A DNA stretch of 64,000 bases. Source: Rostratula benghalensis (Eukaryota > Chordata > Aves > Charadriiformes > Rostratulidae). Position numbers and translations under genes: made by a program. The stretch lies in NCBI GenBank assembly GCA_013399305.1, contig VXAI01000049.1, forward strand, positions 4,550,275 through 4,614,274. The letters are read 5' to 3'. Positions within the stretch are counted from its first letter, which is position 1, and each line of letters starts with the position of its first letter. The notes beneath the pieces were generated by a model. It made no database searches, was not told the DNA's origin, and saw nothing but the letters and a program-made list of their open reading frames with translations. Positions 34,421 to 47,937 of this stretch are shown here, piece after piece.

Positions 34421-36440
34421 TGAAATGAAATGCTATTTAAACTTGCTTGGTTTAACCTCCAGATCCGAGGGGATGAAGGAAAGGATCATGCCCAAAATGC
34501 CCCATTATCTCCCTGGCAAGAAAAACTACCAAACCGAGTACAGAGGAGTTCAACCTCTGAAAGGTGCATGTTTCCTTCCATCTAGCCAAGCCATGGAAGT
34601 GTTGAATGTTCCCAAGTGAGTGGTGGCTGAGTGGACCATGGGAGCTGGGTACCTACCTTGAGATGGGGTTTGCTGCACCTCTCTTTGAAGAGTGTGACTG
34701 AGGCTGGGAAATAAATCCCTCATCCTGCCAGGAGGGAAAACAGAGAGGAAGCCAAAACCTTGAGAAAACATCTTAAAATGGCTGTCCTTATGGGCACTGA
34801 GTTTATCTGGAGTGACTGCCTTGCTAGCCATGTGCTGATGCCAATCTTTTGTTGTTGCACAGGAGGGCAGGGTTTGGCCCCACACCACCTCTTCACACAA
34901 AGCAAATGGGTCAAACTCTGCCCACAGCTGTGGTGATGCCCCTCCAGTCATCTTGCTGGTGCAACTGGGAACAGAAGGGGGCTTGTGAAGGAAGAGGCAG
35001 GTTGGCTCAGAGCAGAGATGGGCATCACCGCTTTCAGACCTGGCTCTGGGAACATGTCTGGGGCAGGACCCGGACAACAGGAGAATTAATTTAAATTTGT
35101 GGGACATTTTAAAGATAATAATAGATGTTGAGTTGCATCTTTTAGTTGTGTTGGAGCTTTATGCTTTAAGCTTTTTTATACAAGGATTAGGGACTTGCTT
35201 TTGAAAAAAGGGAGGGGTTGGGAACTGGGATTCTTGCAGTCTCAGGAGTCCAGAAGCAGCAGCTTAAAGAAAAATACCAAATGCTGCAAGGCGGGTAAGA
35301 GTGAAAATTCCTGCATTATTCTGCCATGGAGAATGAATTTAACTCTACAAGAAACTCTGTGCAGCAAAGTAAGGAGAGAAAAAGAAGAATAGCTCCTCCA
35401 TTTAAAACTAAGAGATAGGTTTGGGGAGGTTAGACTGTAAATACATTAGCTTAGCTGGAATTTTGCCAGGACTTTGGGACTAATATCCATACTCTTATGA
35501 AAAGTGCTTGGGATAATGACTACAGGTATCTGAGGCCTCAGCGCTGTATCCAAGGCTAATTGAATTGAGTAGGCGTACATACTTGAGAAAACTAAAGGGA
35601 GGTTGGGTGGGAAAAGGGAAGAAGGTGAAAAGGGAAGCAAAGAAGTGAAGCTGCAACATTCTGATAATGTTGCAGCTTCGTGCCGTGCACTGGCTGAAAG
35701 CAAAGTGACAGGGGAGAGTGCTCTCTCCCTGCTGCTACCCGTGGTCACCAGGGCCATTTCTTGCAGCTCACTTTCACCTTCTGCTCAGCACCAGCCAAGT
35801 CTGGCCTGTCCCAGTTATGCTCCTGTTACCAGAGCTCTGCTCCCCAGCATCTGCATGGCCCAGGGCTCCCTTCTGCAGTGTCACAGCACGTCTCGCATCC
35901 TGCACGCCTCACAGCTAGGTCTGGCCCTGGAGACAAGACCAGCCGTGCCACACCGATGGCTTGATGGGATGCTCCCATGGCTGAAGCCAAAGGAGTAACT
36001 CTGCAGACCATCCCTCAAAGGAATGCTCAAAGGGATGACCAAGTTCAGTCGCCAGAAGAAAAACAAAGTGGTCCCCTCGCCTGCCCACGGGGTGCAGGGA
36101 TGTAGTGCGGGAGGAAGGCTGGCGGCTGCCTTGCCTTCACATCATCCCTCGTGGAGATTTTGTCGGTCTCCATGCTAGTTATTTCTGAACACAGAACGTG
36201 AAGAGGGCAAGAGCACGTTTTCTTTTGTTGTGTGTGGAGCACCTCATGTGCTTTTGGGGATGTGTTTTTCCCCAGGAAGGGCCCTGGCCGCCAAGCAGAG
36301 CAGTGCTGCTGCCGAGCAGCCCTCGTCCGAGCGGCAGTTCAGCTCCACATCCCTATCGACTGCTCATTGAGACATATGTGCTATAAATCCTCCAAAGTGA
36401 ACCACAAAGTCATGTCTTCAGCCAAAGCTTCGAAGAAATG
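34421..36440. other. Intergenic, mixed composition
   Basis: Overlapping chance frames up to 185 codons (34550-35107, -) in GC-richer parts. It contains the perfect hairpin at 35647-35679. No gene recognised. Confidence 0.5.
35647..35679. repeat. Perfect inverted repeat, 14-base arms, 5-base loop
   Basis: Left arm GAAGCTGCAACATT (35647-35660), loop CTGAT, right arm AATGTTGCAGCTTC (35666-35679). The arms are exactly complementary and pairing stops at both outer ends. Confidence 0.97.
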
Positions 36441-38910
36441 AATAACGTGAGCCTGGTGATTAGCTCTAGGATTAATGAGATGCACCACCTACATTCATAA
36501 GATATAACGAGAAAAAATACCCAGGAACATTTAAACATCACACCTCTTTTCCTGACAATATTGGTGTGTCAAAGTTGGGATAAAACTGTTTTGAATAAAA
36601 AATAAAGTATGTCTAAAATATTAAAAGAAAAAAGCTTAGTGCCTGCACACACAAAAGCAATGATCTAAGGGAAATCACCAGTTGCTGTTCTGTGAGGTAT
36701 AAAAATAAACCCTTGTCTCCTTTACTTTTACATCCACTGACAAGTGACTATATTAGCATTAAGTGAAAAAGCAGATGAAAAGTAATGTCTTTTATTTAGC
36801 TCCTACCTGAAACATATTTAAGTTTTCTGCAGCAAGTGAGATTGTGCACAGGGGTTTGAAATCATGTAATAAGACACTGTGTGACATTATCTGTCCACTG
36901 AGCAGTCACTCCAGTAAGTAACATTGGCACTAAACCTTGGAAGGGAAGTTAACACAAATAACTTCATGCTCCCCCTTCCCCCCCCCTTTTCCTTTTTTCA
37001 ACCTTGTCAGTGTGTCTATCTATACAAGATTTTGTACTCATTCTCCAAAGAAACCTGTTAGGATACCTGTCCATCAACTAGTCTAACGTACTTGTCCCAT
37101 TTTTAATATGCCAAAAATGTTGAGCCATGTATTGTTTCTAAATGAAGCACATGTGTGCTGCAGAGTAGAAACAGAAATGTGCTGATACAGGAAACTCTAC
37201 TTGTTTGTTAGCAGTGATATTGGAAAAAATCCATCTCTCCTAGCAGGACAATCTCATCATATTAAAAGTTATGGATTTCTTGCTTAAGCATTCTACACTA
37301 GCTGCAGAGCTGTATAAACTTGCTTCTGCTTATCAAGCGAGCCAACAATACACAAAAAGAAAATTTAACATCTTTTAACATTTCTGCCTTCATATGGGAG
37401 TTCTCCTGAAATGAGTTCTTCAATTATCCTGATGGATCTGTTTAGTGAGTTGGTACTGTTTCCTGGCTTATAAAAGCCAGTGCATTACTATGCAATACTG
37501 TGTATGTGGTATTGAAATGAGATCAACATCATTGCTTTACTACATTTTAAGCAGAAGTTAGCACATGTTTATAAAAATCATAAAGACTTCAGAGTTAGAT
37601 ATCCTAGCAATGTATCCTAAAGCCTATACTGGTTTTTCTTGACAAATAATTAAAGGTGCGTGAAAAAATGAACTGTCGGTGGCTTCTTTCTTAAATAACT
37701 AATGAGGATTAATCAATATTGAGCAATGATTAACAGAGGATATGTTTTGTTTTCTTTTCCCTTGGATAACAAAGGAAATGTGGTTTCTAAAAGAAGGTAA
37801 GCATACTGAAGTAAAATTACTAATTTCAAAATAAAGTTGCAACATTATCCTACATACAGGAGATCATACATAGCCCTATATACAGAATTCAGTTCAGAAA
37901 ATAGTAATTCACTACATCTGATATTAACTGCATATGACATCCAAGATTGTTTTAGAGCACCGTTTATTGGATTGACTGTGTTGCACAAATATGCAAAAAA
38001 TTTACATCTTTAGTCCTCCAAATTATTTAGCTGCTAAGATTTGCCTGTGACAGGAAGTTTTAACAAACCAGTTTGAAGGTGTTCCCTCTGAACCCACTAT
38101 CCTCAGCTCTCTGTGCATGTGTATGTCTGTGTGTCTACATTTGCATGTGTGTGTGTGCACACAGATTTTTTTTTAGTTCTTACTCTGTAAAAAACTTTGG
38201 AATTGTCTGACCCTGTAAACACAAAATTCATGTGTCTCACCCTGGGACAAATGCATTCTTTTTAAAAGCAGCATATGGGCAGCCTTGGACTGATGTTAGT
38301 TTATTGTCACTGCTTGATAACGTTTAATGGAAAAGATACAAGAGTGCCAAAGAATTTTAATTATTTTTGTGATAAAGTTATATGTTCGGCCTTGAAAAAG
38401 TGGAGATAATGCTGGGATTCATTATTATTCCCAGTGTGTTTAAACAGACGACACAGAATGCAAACAAAAGCAGATGAAATTTGAAAAGTATTATCAATAT
38501 TGCAGATAGCAGATGCCCTTTCCAATCAGAACAAGCATATCTTCTATAGCAACTTTATGGTTGAGTAGTTTATTCATTTCTATTAGAAGGTTGTACGTTT
38601 CTAAAATATGTAGATGGTATCTAGAAAACCAACCAACCAGTAGGGTCATTTTGCTTGTTTTCCTAAATTTATTATTTTACTTTTGCAGGCTTGATCTGAG
38701 GTGCATTAACATGGGAGTGAAATCTTATTGTGTCAAATCCTATCTTGTATATGACCTTTCATGTGTTTTGCAGTGGTTCTGAGAGGGAAATGCTAAGAGG
38801 TGTCTATTCTGCAGGGCTTTGCCAGGCTTGTGTTTGTGCTGCTGCAACTAAAACTGGACCCATCTGCCTGTAAAATTTTTATTCTTCTTGGCCTTATAGC
38901 TTGAAAGAAA
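36441..38910. other. Long AT-rich block
   Basis: About 2.5 kb with no open frame above 90 codons and no transposon. A GT-rich stretch lies at 38111-38162. Candidate location for conserved non-coding elements, untested. Confidence 0.45.
38111..38162 (+). repeat. Imperfect TG/GT microsatellite
   Basis: TGTG-rich interrupted repeat with potential Z-DNA-forming alternation. Confidence 0.8.
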
Positions 38911-40420
38911 CATTTTGCTGTGGATGCAGCACCTAATCCAAACTTACATTCTTTTAAGTGTGCCTGAGGCACTTACCCAGCCTTTGTGAGGTCACCAGCA
39001 CTGTGTGGGGACCCACCAGCTCCTCCACGGTGGGTCTGACTCAGGACTGGCCCCCAAGCACCACCCACAACCACAGCCATTATTTCCATGTGATGTTCTT
39101 TGAAGCCTTTGTTCTGTATTTTGCATTTTGGAGGAAAATAGCAAACACTGAAAATTATTTTTTGTAATTTACTGAACCCTAAGGCCAAAGTTTTGCCATA
39201 GGTTATGACACCGTGAGCTTTGGTGGTGAAAATCATGTGCTGATGCATTTCTACTGCAGAGAAATGGTGAAAATGTAGATATTCAGAAAATGTATTCCAT
39301 GCAGTTTCCTGCTACCTGTTCATATGCCAATTATACTTTCAGTTTTGCATCTGAAATTCTTATCTGCCTAGTTACATCCTATCCTCTGAAATGTCTGTAG
39401 TCCACTTAGTCATATTTAAAGCTGCATCTAAGTGGTTATCCACATGCAAACAGGCAAACTAAGAATATTTTACCAATCGTTTTAAAAAAAATACAGATTG
39501 TCCTCCATAAAAGATTTGGAGGACACTGCTTTTAGACCTTGATTTCAGGCTTCAATAGAAGAACAATGAACCCATTTAAAAAAATAACAATAATCAGTGC
39601 TTGGACAGTCATAAATGCTAAAACAAAAAAGCAACAGAAAATCTTCTGCAGCAGTTAAAAGTAGCTAAATTCAGCCTCTGTGGAAGATGAAGGTCCAAAA
39701 AGGCAGGAGAAAGTTGTGTCCTTGGAGGCTGTGAAGGAAGGTGCTGCTTCTCGGGGATGCCCCAGCAGAGCCCAGCCTCCCTCTATCTGACATCCCCGGT
39801 CCAAGCATCCCAGAGGGATGTGTGTACTGGGGACAGGGAGAAGGGAAAAGAAGATGAAGGAGTAGAAGAGGAGGAGGAGGAGAGCACTACATCTCCCAGG
39901 GTGCTCTTCAACCACCCCAGACCTGAAATTGGGCAGGTGCTGAGGCATACACCTGGCTCTGGTGAGGTGGCAGCAGTTTCAGGCTCCAAGGCTGTTTGCA
40001 GGTATCACAAAGCTCTGCCAAAATGTGTTTGGGGTGTGAATTTGGGAAATTTACTAACAAGATGAACCCAAATGTAGGATAGATCCTAAGGGGCTCTAAA
40101 GTTTGAGAGTTTGGAGGGAAGGTGAGGTTTAGGGCATCCCACCTTTAAATTGCATTAGGAGTATGTGTCTGTGTCTTCACCACAGTCTGTTTTCTTAATG
40201 TTGGTTTGTCAGTCCCAGGTAAAGCTGAGCCCCAGCTCGGGCTAGTCCTGAATTTCCTCTGAATGTGACAAAGTGCATGTGAAACTTAAGCATGACACCA
40301 ACCTTGGTGGCTCATCCCCTGCTTTGTGCCTCGTGCCTGGTGGTGCGAGCAGTGGGAGGGAGCTGGTGCCCCCCTCATGGCACAGGGCTGCGCTGGGAAG
40401 GCAGAGCCGTGCTAATATTT
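38911..40420. other. Intergenic, no gene recognised
   Basis: Mixed composition; includes a GAGGAGGAGGAGG purine run near 39869-39883. Chance frames only. Confidence 0.55.
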
Positions 40421-40890
40421 CACAGAATCATGGAATTGTCAGAGTTGGAAAGGACCTCTAGAGATCATCCAGTCCAACTCCCCTGCTAAAGCAAGATTAC
40501 CCAGAGCACATCACTCAGGGCTGCATCCAGGTGGGTCTTGAAAATTTCCAGAGAAGGGGACTCCTAAGCCCCCCTGGGCAGCCTGTTCCGGGGCTCTGGC
40601 ACCCTCACCATAAAGAAATTTTTCCTCATATTTTAATGGAATTTTCTATGTCTTATCTTGTGCCCATTGCCCTTCATCCTGCCAATGGGAACCACTGAGA
40701 AGAGTCTGGCTCCATCCTCTTTCAACCCACCCGTCAGATACTCGTAAGCATTCATAAGGTCTCCCCTCATCCTTCTCTTCTCCAAGCTAAAAAGCCCCAG
40801 TTCTCTCAGCCTTTCCTCATCAGGGAGGTGCTCCAATCCCTTAATCATCTTTCTTGCCCTTTGTTTCCCATTGCCTCCATCTGCCTTTCT
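40421..40890 (-). mobile_element. CR1 LINE fragment, 3' part
   Basis: The insertion is in reverse orientation. It begins CACAGAATCATGGAATTGTC followed by AGAGTTGGAAAGGACCTCTA, the reverse complement of a CR1 tail. It runs through the GGGCAGCCTGTTCCGGGGCT region into the reverse complement of the end of ORF2. Minus-strand translation reads [20 protein letters not shown] and [14 protein letters not shown], matching the C-terminal end of the CR1 polymerase ORF. At about 470 bases it is the longest CR1 copy here. The partial frame makes it non-functional, and it should not be annotated as a host gene. The far boundary is approximate. Confidence 0.95.
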
Positions 40891-43800
40891 TTTTTCCTGT
40901 TTGCGCATATCCTTTGCTCTTACTGTCTTCTGTTACAGCCCTTAATGCACATCTAATGTAATTTTATAGAGCAATATTATCCCACGTACACAAACACGCG
41001 TCCTTTCTCTCCCCCTGGCCGGTGGCGCGGTGCTGCCCAGCCCACCCAAGGAACCCCAGACATCAGTGCTCTTGCTGCATTAATGGTTGAGCAGCATCAT
41101 CCCAGCGCATCAATTACTTAGCTGGCTTCCATAAGGAAGGCGTTCCATAAATATGAAAGCATTTCTAGAAAGTCAAGTGTTTGGATGTTATAAAAAGCAG
41201 CGGTTGCTGAGTCATGCTCTTCCCAGCCCATGGGAAATGGCCGGTGATTATTTCATGCCATTTTGTGTTGGGCTGTGATAACTTCAGGGAAAACGTGGCC
41301 ACCCAAACTGACAACTCATGCTGATCTGCTGCTCTGTGCTGGTGGTGCCATCTGTTAGCACATGTCACTATAGGTATGGAGATGTATTGTATAGCAGACT
41401 TAAGTCTATATTTCAAAATTGCTGGGAAGCAAGAGGCACACAAAGGAACTGTAATAAGTACAAAGTGTAATTAAATTTTGCTCTAAGAACTGCCATAGTC
41501 AGTTAAATCAGACTGGTTTAGATGTCATTATTTAGCCAATAGAGTAAATCTTATTTATAGAAGTCCAGGTCTGGCTCCACTTGTTTTCTGATAAGCAGTG
41601 GTGGGCTATTGACTTTAATGTGCGATGCTTATAACAGAAAGATGCCTAAATAAACATGGACAAAAGGAGGGCAGAAGAGCACTGCTAAATTATCTCTGCA
41701 ATTGTTGGTGCCCTCAGCTTGGTTGAGGGTCTAGGCTTGGGTATCAATTCCTGTTTTCATTTTCTTCTTTTAATTGATCTCATGGAGCAAACATTATCCA
41801 AATAGTAAGGGGAAGGGATGGTCCCTTCAGGAACTGCTGATGCTGCAGCTCTGTGCTATTTCATCCAGGGGTCAGATATCAAACGCGGAGAAGTAAGGGG
41901 AGAATTATACCCACCTGGGGAACAAAGGGGAGGGTTTTTTAATTTTTTTCCCCTAAATTTAGGAAGACGGGTTTTAAAAATGAAGGAACTGCTGAAGAAA
42001 ACTTTAGAGACGGTATATGACAGAAAAAGGTAGAAATGGTATCCCCAACAGTTTTCCCAGGAAGGAGTCTGCAAAATAACTGAGGGGTACTGGAAAACCA
42101 GCAGCTGCAAGTGATAATGCACCAAGGCTCAGGTGTTTTGCATTGAGTTTTCCATTGGGTCTCTGCAGTGCTCAAGTTCAGTGTAAGGGAGAGAAACGGT
42201 TCTGGTATTTTCAAGCTGTGTTCAGAGCAGTGAACACTGGAAATCTTCTGCAAAATTGCTGGCACATGATTTTTTTTACTCTGCTTTCCCACACTCTGAG
42301 TGCTCAGAAGGTTTGGATGACTGTCTGGATTTTTGTGGTTTCTTAATTAAGCTAAAACCTGACCTCTGAATGTTTTGGAGCTTGCCAAACACAAATTAGA
42401 ATGAGTGAAGAGAAGAAGGGTTAAAGAGCCCGTGGAAGCTCACTTCCCAGTTGTGTTTAGTTAATGCAGGGGGTCTGAGATCCTTGGTACTGGCAGCTAC
42501 AACGTGCTCACAGGTAAATCTTGTTGGGAATGGTGTTGGGATAGGGGTGAGGATTCTCATGGAAAGAGAGGGGAAGCTGCAGTGGTTGCCATCATCCTGG
42601 AGGTTGTTTCCTTTGCACATGGGAGTATGTGACCAGCGCCACTTTGCAAATCTGCTGGAGTGCCATCCAAAAAACCCCACCTTGTTGCATAAGATTTTGA
42701 TGAAAGGAATTAAAAAGCATTAATATTGTTTCTTTGATAAATAAGAGACTAAAACCTTTAGAGCAAGAAATGTTGAGGAGCCACAGAAACATTTTGTGCT
42801 TGTGACAGTAGTCATTCGACAGCACTGGCCCCCACCGGAGAGCTTTTCGCACAGGGAGACCAAAGCTGGAGGGATCTTTAACTCCTTGCATATCAGCTTG
42901 ATGTTCAGGGTATTTATATGTGAAGTGTGTGTGACAGGATAGAGAAATTCTTTCTCTTACCCTGAGGTAAACCTGCAATCATTGCTTGGCATCCCAAGGT
43001 GCTGGTTCCCACCACTCCTGTTGACTTGAACGGGAACTCCGGGAACGAAATGCTTGGGGATATGGGGTTGTGAATCCCTAAATCATCATCAGCTTCCCCG
43101 CTGGTGTGTGCAGTTTGACACTGAGCAGCACCTGCTGGTACCCCAGTAGGGTTGCTCTGGGTTTATGGAGATACGAATGAAACCGTGATCTGGTCACGAG
43201 GTGGTGGGAGGGTGACTCCGTTTTCTCCCCCTTGTCTGTCACACGTGGAGATAAAGGTGTGTGTGATGCCGGTAGACAGCCTGGAAATTGTACTTGTGGT
43301 GGTGGAAACGCTGTTGCTGTTTACGCTGAGAAAAATAGAACCGAGAGGCCCCAGAATGAAATATAATTTGTTAAAAACAGGGAATAACATTGATTAAAAT
43401 GAAAGCCAGTGTTCCAGCACTTTACTGTAGAGAAGTATGTCCCCAGGTTCCTTGCACTTGCCCTGTGATTATACAATAGATTTTAAGTCTGTGATATCTA
43501 CAAATCTACATCAAAATATATTCTATAGCTGTAGGAAACAGCTCTGAATTGTTAACCTTCTCTCCAGGTACTGGAGGTAACACACTGTGAGATTAGATGT
43601 ATATTTTCTTCAAGATATACCACCCATCGAGGAGTCCATATTTACATCTTTTGTTGATATTTTTTATAGATTAAAAGAGTCTCTTTTCTGGTGATAATTC
43701 TGCTAAGTACTGTAATTTGCTGCCACTAATATTTGTCTGAGTCCTATTTTGCAAAATATATTTGAAACCACTTTATAAAGTCTCATAATTGCTTCTTTGT

Positions 43801-46800
43801 AGAGCTGGTATAATGAGTAGTTTCTTTATCCAGCCTTTATCCTGTTAACCTTAGAGGTGAGCGACTGCTTGCTGGAGTAGTTGGGGAATGTCTTAGCACT
43901 GTTGAGCCATTTAATTTCACTACTAATTTCATAGCGGTGACACAGAATTGGCTATGAGCAAGCTCGCAGTTATTTCAAGGGTTTTCAGTTAGCATTGAAT
44001 CAGGACCTGATTCACTAAAATGAAATTGAAATAAATGCACATGTAGATGATTTTTTTTAATGCATAAATTGATCTGCATTTATGTGCCCAATCCACATTA
44101 AAACATTGACCTGCTGTTGAAGGATGGGAGCTCAGCATATAAAGCAGCTCTGGCATCGCAAATGAGACCTTGTACCGCTGCCTTGGTGGTTTGTTCTCCA
44201 CTTCCCTCACCGTTGCTCTTGTCCCAACTACAGGGCAACTCCTTCGTTATCCAAATCTTAGACTTAGCTTCCTGGAAAGCACAGGTTCACGTTTTTCAGT
44301 TTCTCTTGGCCAGTTTTACAAAGTTAGCAGTTGGCATGCTGTGATGTTTAGCGTGTAGGATGGCTTCCAGGGCTGCTCTTTCTGCAAAGGAGAAATTCCC
44401 GTTACTCTTGTGTTTGCTTTAGCCAAGCAGAGCTAGCTTAGGCAAAATTTGTCTTTTCTCCAAGACTGCATGGGAAGCTATGTTGCCTCACAAACCAGGA
44501 TTCGTTTTACCCCTGAGCTGGCTGCGTTTCAGATGGGAGGTTGTCCCTTTTTGTGACTGTAGCCTAAAGTGTGGGTGTGTGGGGAATTTTGCTATTTCCA
44601 TCCTGTTGCTTTTGCTGTTACTGTAACAGTTGGATGAACTGAAAGAAGTGTGATTTAAGGGTCACCAAACATGAGAGAGAAAACTTTCAGTTTGACGTAT
44701 GAGTATTTATGGCACGTGCTTCTGAAGTGCTACCACTGCCTAATCTGGTTTAGTATGTATACCTTTACAAAGAGGGTAAGAATAAAGTTTGACACAACAC
44801 TGGGGGTTACAGGTGCATCCAAATAGCTGAGAGTTAAATCATTGATTAAAAGCACCTTGCCCAGAACTCTTCCCTGGGGGAAGAGGGCGGTGGCAAAGAC
44901 TCGCCTGCACTCTGATGTGGGCAGTGGTTGATGCTTGACAAAGTGGTGACATTGGGGTGATGGAGCAGCTGGAGCCCGCCCTTCCCCAGTGTCCCAGCAC
45001 CATGGGCCTCCGAGGACGCTGTTAAGCCCCACTGAGGCTGCCTTGGGGGTCTCTACTGCCTCATCCCACCATCTGCCCTTTCTGAGCTACAAAACCCTGG
45101 GGGCTGAGCATGGGTGTAATGCAATTACCTGGGGAGCCACCAGAGTAAGCGTGCTTTTATGAGTGAGCTATGGCTGTGTGGCAGGGAAAGGGGACAAAAA
45201 ATGCTGCATTATTTTTAGGTGACTGGTTTTATGCCTATGCATTTTGCATAGGTATCTAACTACTGCTGCATTTACCTACAAGCCATGATTTAGCAGAGTG
45301 CTAACGCCAGCCTCTCCCTTCCCTTGTACAGGCATGTGCACTTAATACTTGAGACACTGCAGGCATTTCATCGTCTGGAGGTCAGCACTACTAAATACTA
45401 AGGGTGAATTTTGCACTGAAATACGGAGTTCTGATTGTGCACTTCATTTTGATCTTTCAGTGGTTCTGTCATTAGTGACATTGTCATTTAATGTGGACAT
45501 TCATTTAGACACGCGTCTGGACCTGCCTGGAAAGCACTTTCGATGGCAGCACTCTCAATTCAGGTAGGCTTCCTCTTGTACACAGTAAGCAAAAGTTGAT
45601 AGCATTTGAAATTTAATCAGGTTGGTATTGTGCAATTTATCTCTTATAAAAGTTTCAGTAGCTTTTTTGCACACTTTTCTCTACTGTTTAAAAGGAATTC
45701 TGAAAAGCCTGGAGTTGGAGGAACATCTCTGTCCGTGCATCGTTGCAGACTACACTTTTAATTCTTTTAATCTGAGCTTGACCTCCTTTGTGAAACATGT
45801 CCTCAAATATGGAGCTTGTTTCACCAGACTTCTATAAAATTCATAACTAGAAGCCTCGTGTTTGGAGCCTTTTCTGTAAACTGTAAGAAGTAAGGAAGGA
45901 TTAAAGATGGCTTACATGGATTTTACAATACTAGTAAAGGCTGGTTTTCCTTGAGACAATTCCTAACTTTGCTGTAGGGGTTTTTTTTTTTTTTTTCATT
46001 ACTAGGACCAAATTTATGGCAGTATAAGGGATAGGTTCCTAAACTTTAATCTGGTCTTTTTGTCCACATCTAAAACTTTAGTTACTGTCATCCTAATGAT
46101 TAGGACCTCCACAATCCAGTGGTGCTGCACACTGCAGAGTGAGAATATTGCCCTGCCAGACCCCAAATATCAGCAGCACAAACCATTTTGTAAGGCTTCT
46201 TCCCCACCTTTTTCAGACAGTTTTTTTTAAACATCTGGTCTTGAAAATCAGAACCTGCACATGGTCTCCTTTTTGCCCCATCTGGAAATTTCCCCTCCCC
46301 TCTGACCAGTCTGTTTTCCAAAATACTCTTGGTCCTTCCAAAAAGATGGTTTTATTCTAAGTTTCAGATTTAAAATCTGGATGAGTGAGAGATCTCGGAT
46401 GAGAGATGCATTAGCAGAACTGATTTCTCTTGTTACCAGTTCAAAAGGCTTCAGTATGCAGCACAAATGATTCATAAGTATCCATTGTTCAGAGTTCAGG
46501 ATAAAGAGTTCAGAATCAAAGCTCTGCTTTAATGTGCGCTCATGCATTTCTTTTTTCAGTAAGAGCATTCTCTTCATATATATAGCAAATGAAATTCAAA
46601 CTTGTTTAAGCTGCAGTTCTGGTAAATTGCTCTGCCTCTGAAGTTAGCTTAGAATATCATGAGAGTTATAGAAACCGTTACAGATTTTGCTAGTATTGCA
46701 GAAACTTAGTGCTTAGTTATAATCAAGCAAGAGATGTTTAATAAATAGAGCAGCAAAACAAGTCATCACCTCCTGTTTTTCCTGGGTTTGGACCTCACCT

Positions 46801-47689
46801 CAGCCCTGCTGTCAGATCCTGAGAGTACAGCCATGCAGGATTTTGGCTGTTGGTGTTTTTCTTACTGGCCTTTATCAAGGGGAGAGACAGCAAAGGCTTC
46901 TAATTTACAAGCAGATTTTTGCATGGGAATGCAGGGTGACGGCCCATGGGCAGTGATTAAGAGGTATTCCAACGTCTAGACGTTTGTCCAAATGTTTGTT
47001 GCCAAGCAAACAGTGCCCAACGTTGCTTCTTTCAGAGCTTTCTTTATCTTTCATTTTAATGTTTCACAGATCGGAGGCACTGTCACTGCCGCAGTAGTGT
47101 GCTTTCTCCTGGCGTCTTGTATCATGGCTGAGCATACTGAATGGGCTCTCTAAAACCTTTCTTATCAATGGAGTACAACAAACCCGGTGCAATCATCCTT
47201 TCAATTATCATCTTCATCTCAAGTGTCACCAGATAAGTGCTGGCATAGTATTCTTTGAACATTTCAGATATTGTTCCTTGCTTTTTGGCTATAAATGTAT
47301 GCATATGGGATGAAGATTAGGATATCTCATGTTTTACCCTTATTATTCACAGATAAAAATACGCTTCATCTCCTAAAAGGTTCTTTCTCCCCAGTCTCTT
47401 TGGTTTCAGTTCTCGCTGGGGTGTGGGTGGTGATCAGAATATTGGGCTAACTCTTGTGTGCTGCAATGCCCTGTAGGATAAGGGTTCAGTGTTGTGCAGC
47501 TTCTGCTATCGGCTTGGCATAGGGGTGTCCTGGCAGCAGGTTACAGGACAGGACTCCCCAGATGGGACTTTGTACCTCCCCCAGATCAATCCAGAGTAGG
47601 TGGCTCTGCCTCTGCTTGCTTAGTTCTGGAGAGGCTTTCTGAGAGTTTAGTGCCGTCCAGGGGGATGAGGAAGGAGGCTTTTGTTTATC
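40891..47689. other. Intergenic, no gene recognised
   Basis: About 6.8 kb of mixed DNA. Open frames up to 128 codons overlap on opposite strands and lack any domain. A T-run lies near 45980-45995. The region around 43400-44100 is AT-rich and non-repetitive. Confidence 0.5.
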
Positions 47690-47694
47690 TCGGT

Positions 47695-47937
47695 ATTTAT
47701 TCTGATAGAACAAGAGGGAATGGCTTCAAGCAACAGGGTAGGTTTAAGCTGAACATTAGGAAAGAATTTCTGCCCAGGGAGGGGATTGAGTCCCCGTCCC
47801 TGAATGTGTTCAAGAGTCATGTCGATGTGGTGTTGGGGGATATGGTGTAGGGGAGAACTTTGTACAGTGGGGCTGATGGTTGGACTCGATGATCCAAAGG
47901 GTCTTTTCCAACCTGAATGATTCTATGATTGTATGAA
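47695..47937 (+). mobile_element. CR1-type LINE fragment, 3' end
   Basis: Translation on + reads [20 protein letters not shown] then [18 protein letters not shown], matching the last part of a CR1 polymerase ORF (LNIRKxFF...PSLxxFKxRLDxVLG). It is followed by a non-coding tail with TTGGACTCGATGATCC and a terminal GATTCTATGATTGTATGA. The KQQGRFKL variant differs from the element at 40.4 kb, suggesting another CR1 subfamily. 5'-truncated, + orientation. Confidence 0.93.

Noticed and set aside
34550..35107. 185-codon minus-strand open frame
   Set aside because: No recognisable similarity, and comparable frames occur on the other strand; composition effect.
40633..40908. 91-codon minus-strand frame that looks protein-like
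   Set aside because: It is the end of the CR1 polymerase ORF inside a truncated LINE, not a host gene.
41344..41358. Another reverse-orientation CTCF-like motif
   Set aside because: Also 13 of 15, with mismatches in the informative TGG end; not better than chance.
47494..47850. 118-codon plus-strand frame with a conserved-looking C-terminal end
   Set aside because: The conserved part is the CR1 polymerase end; the rest is unrelated flanking sequence.
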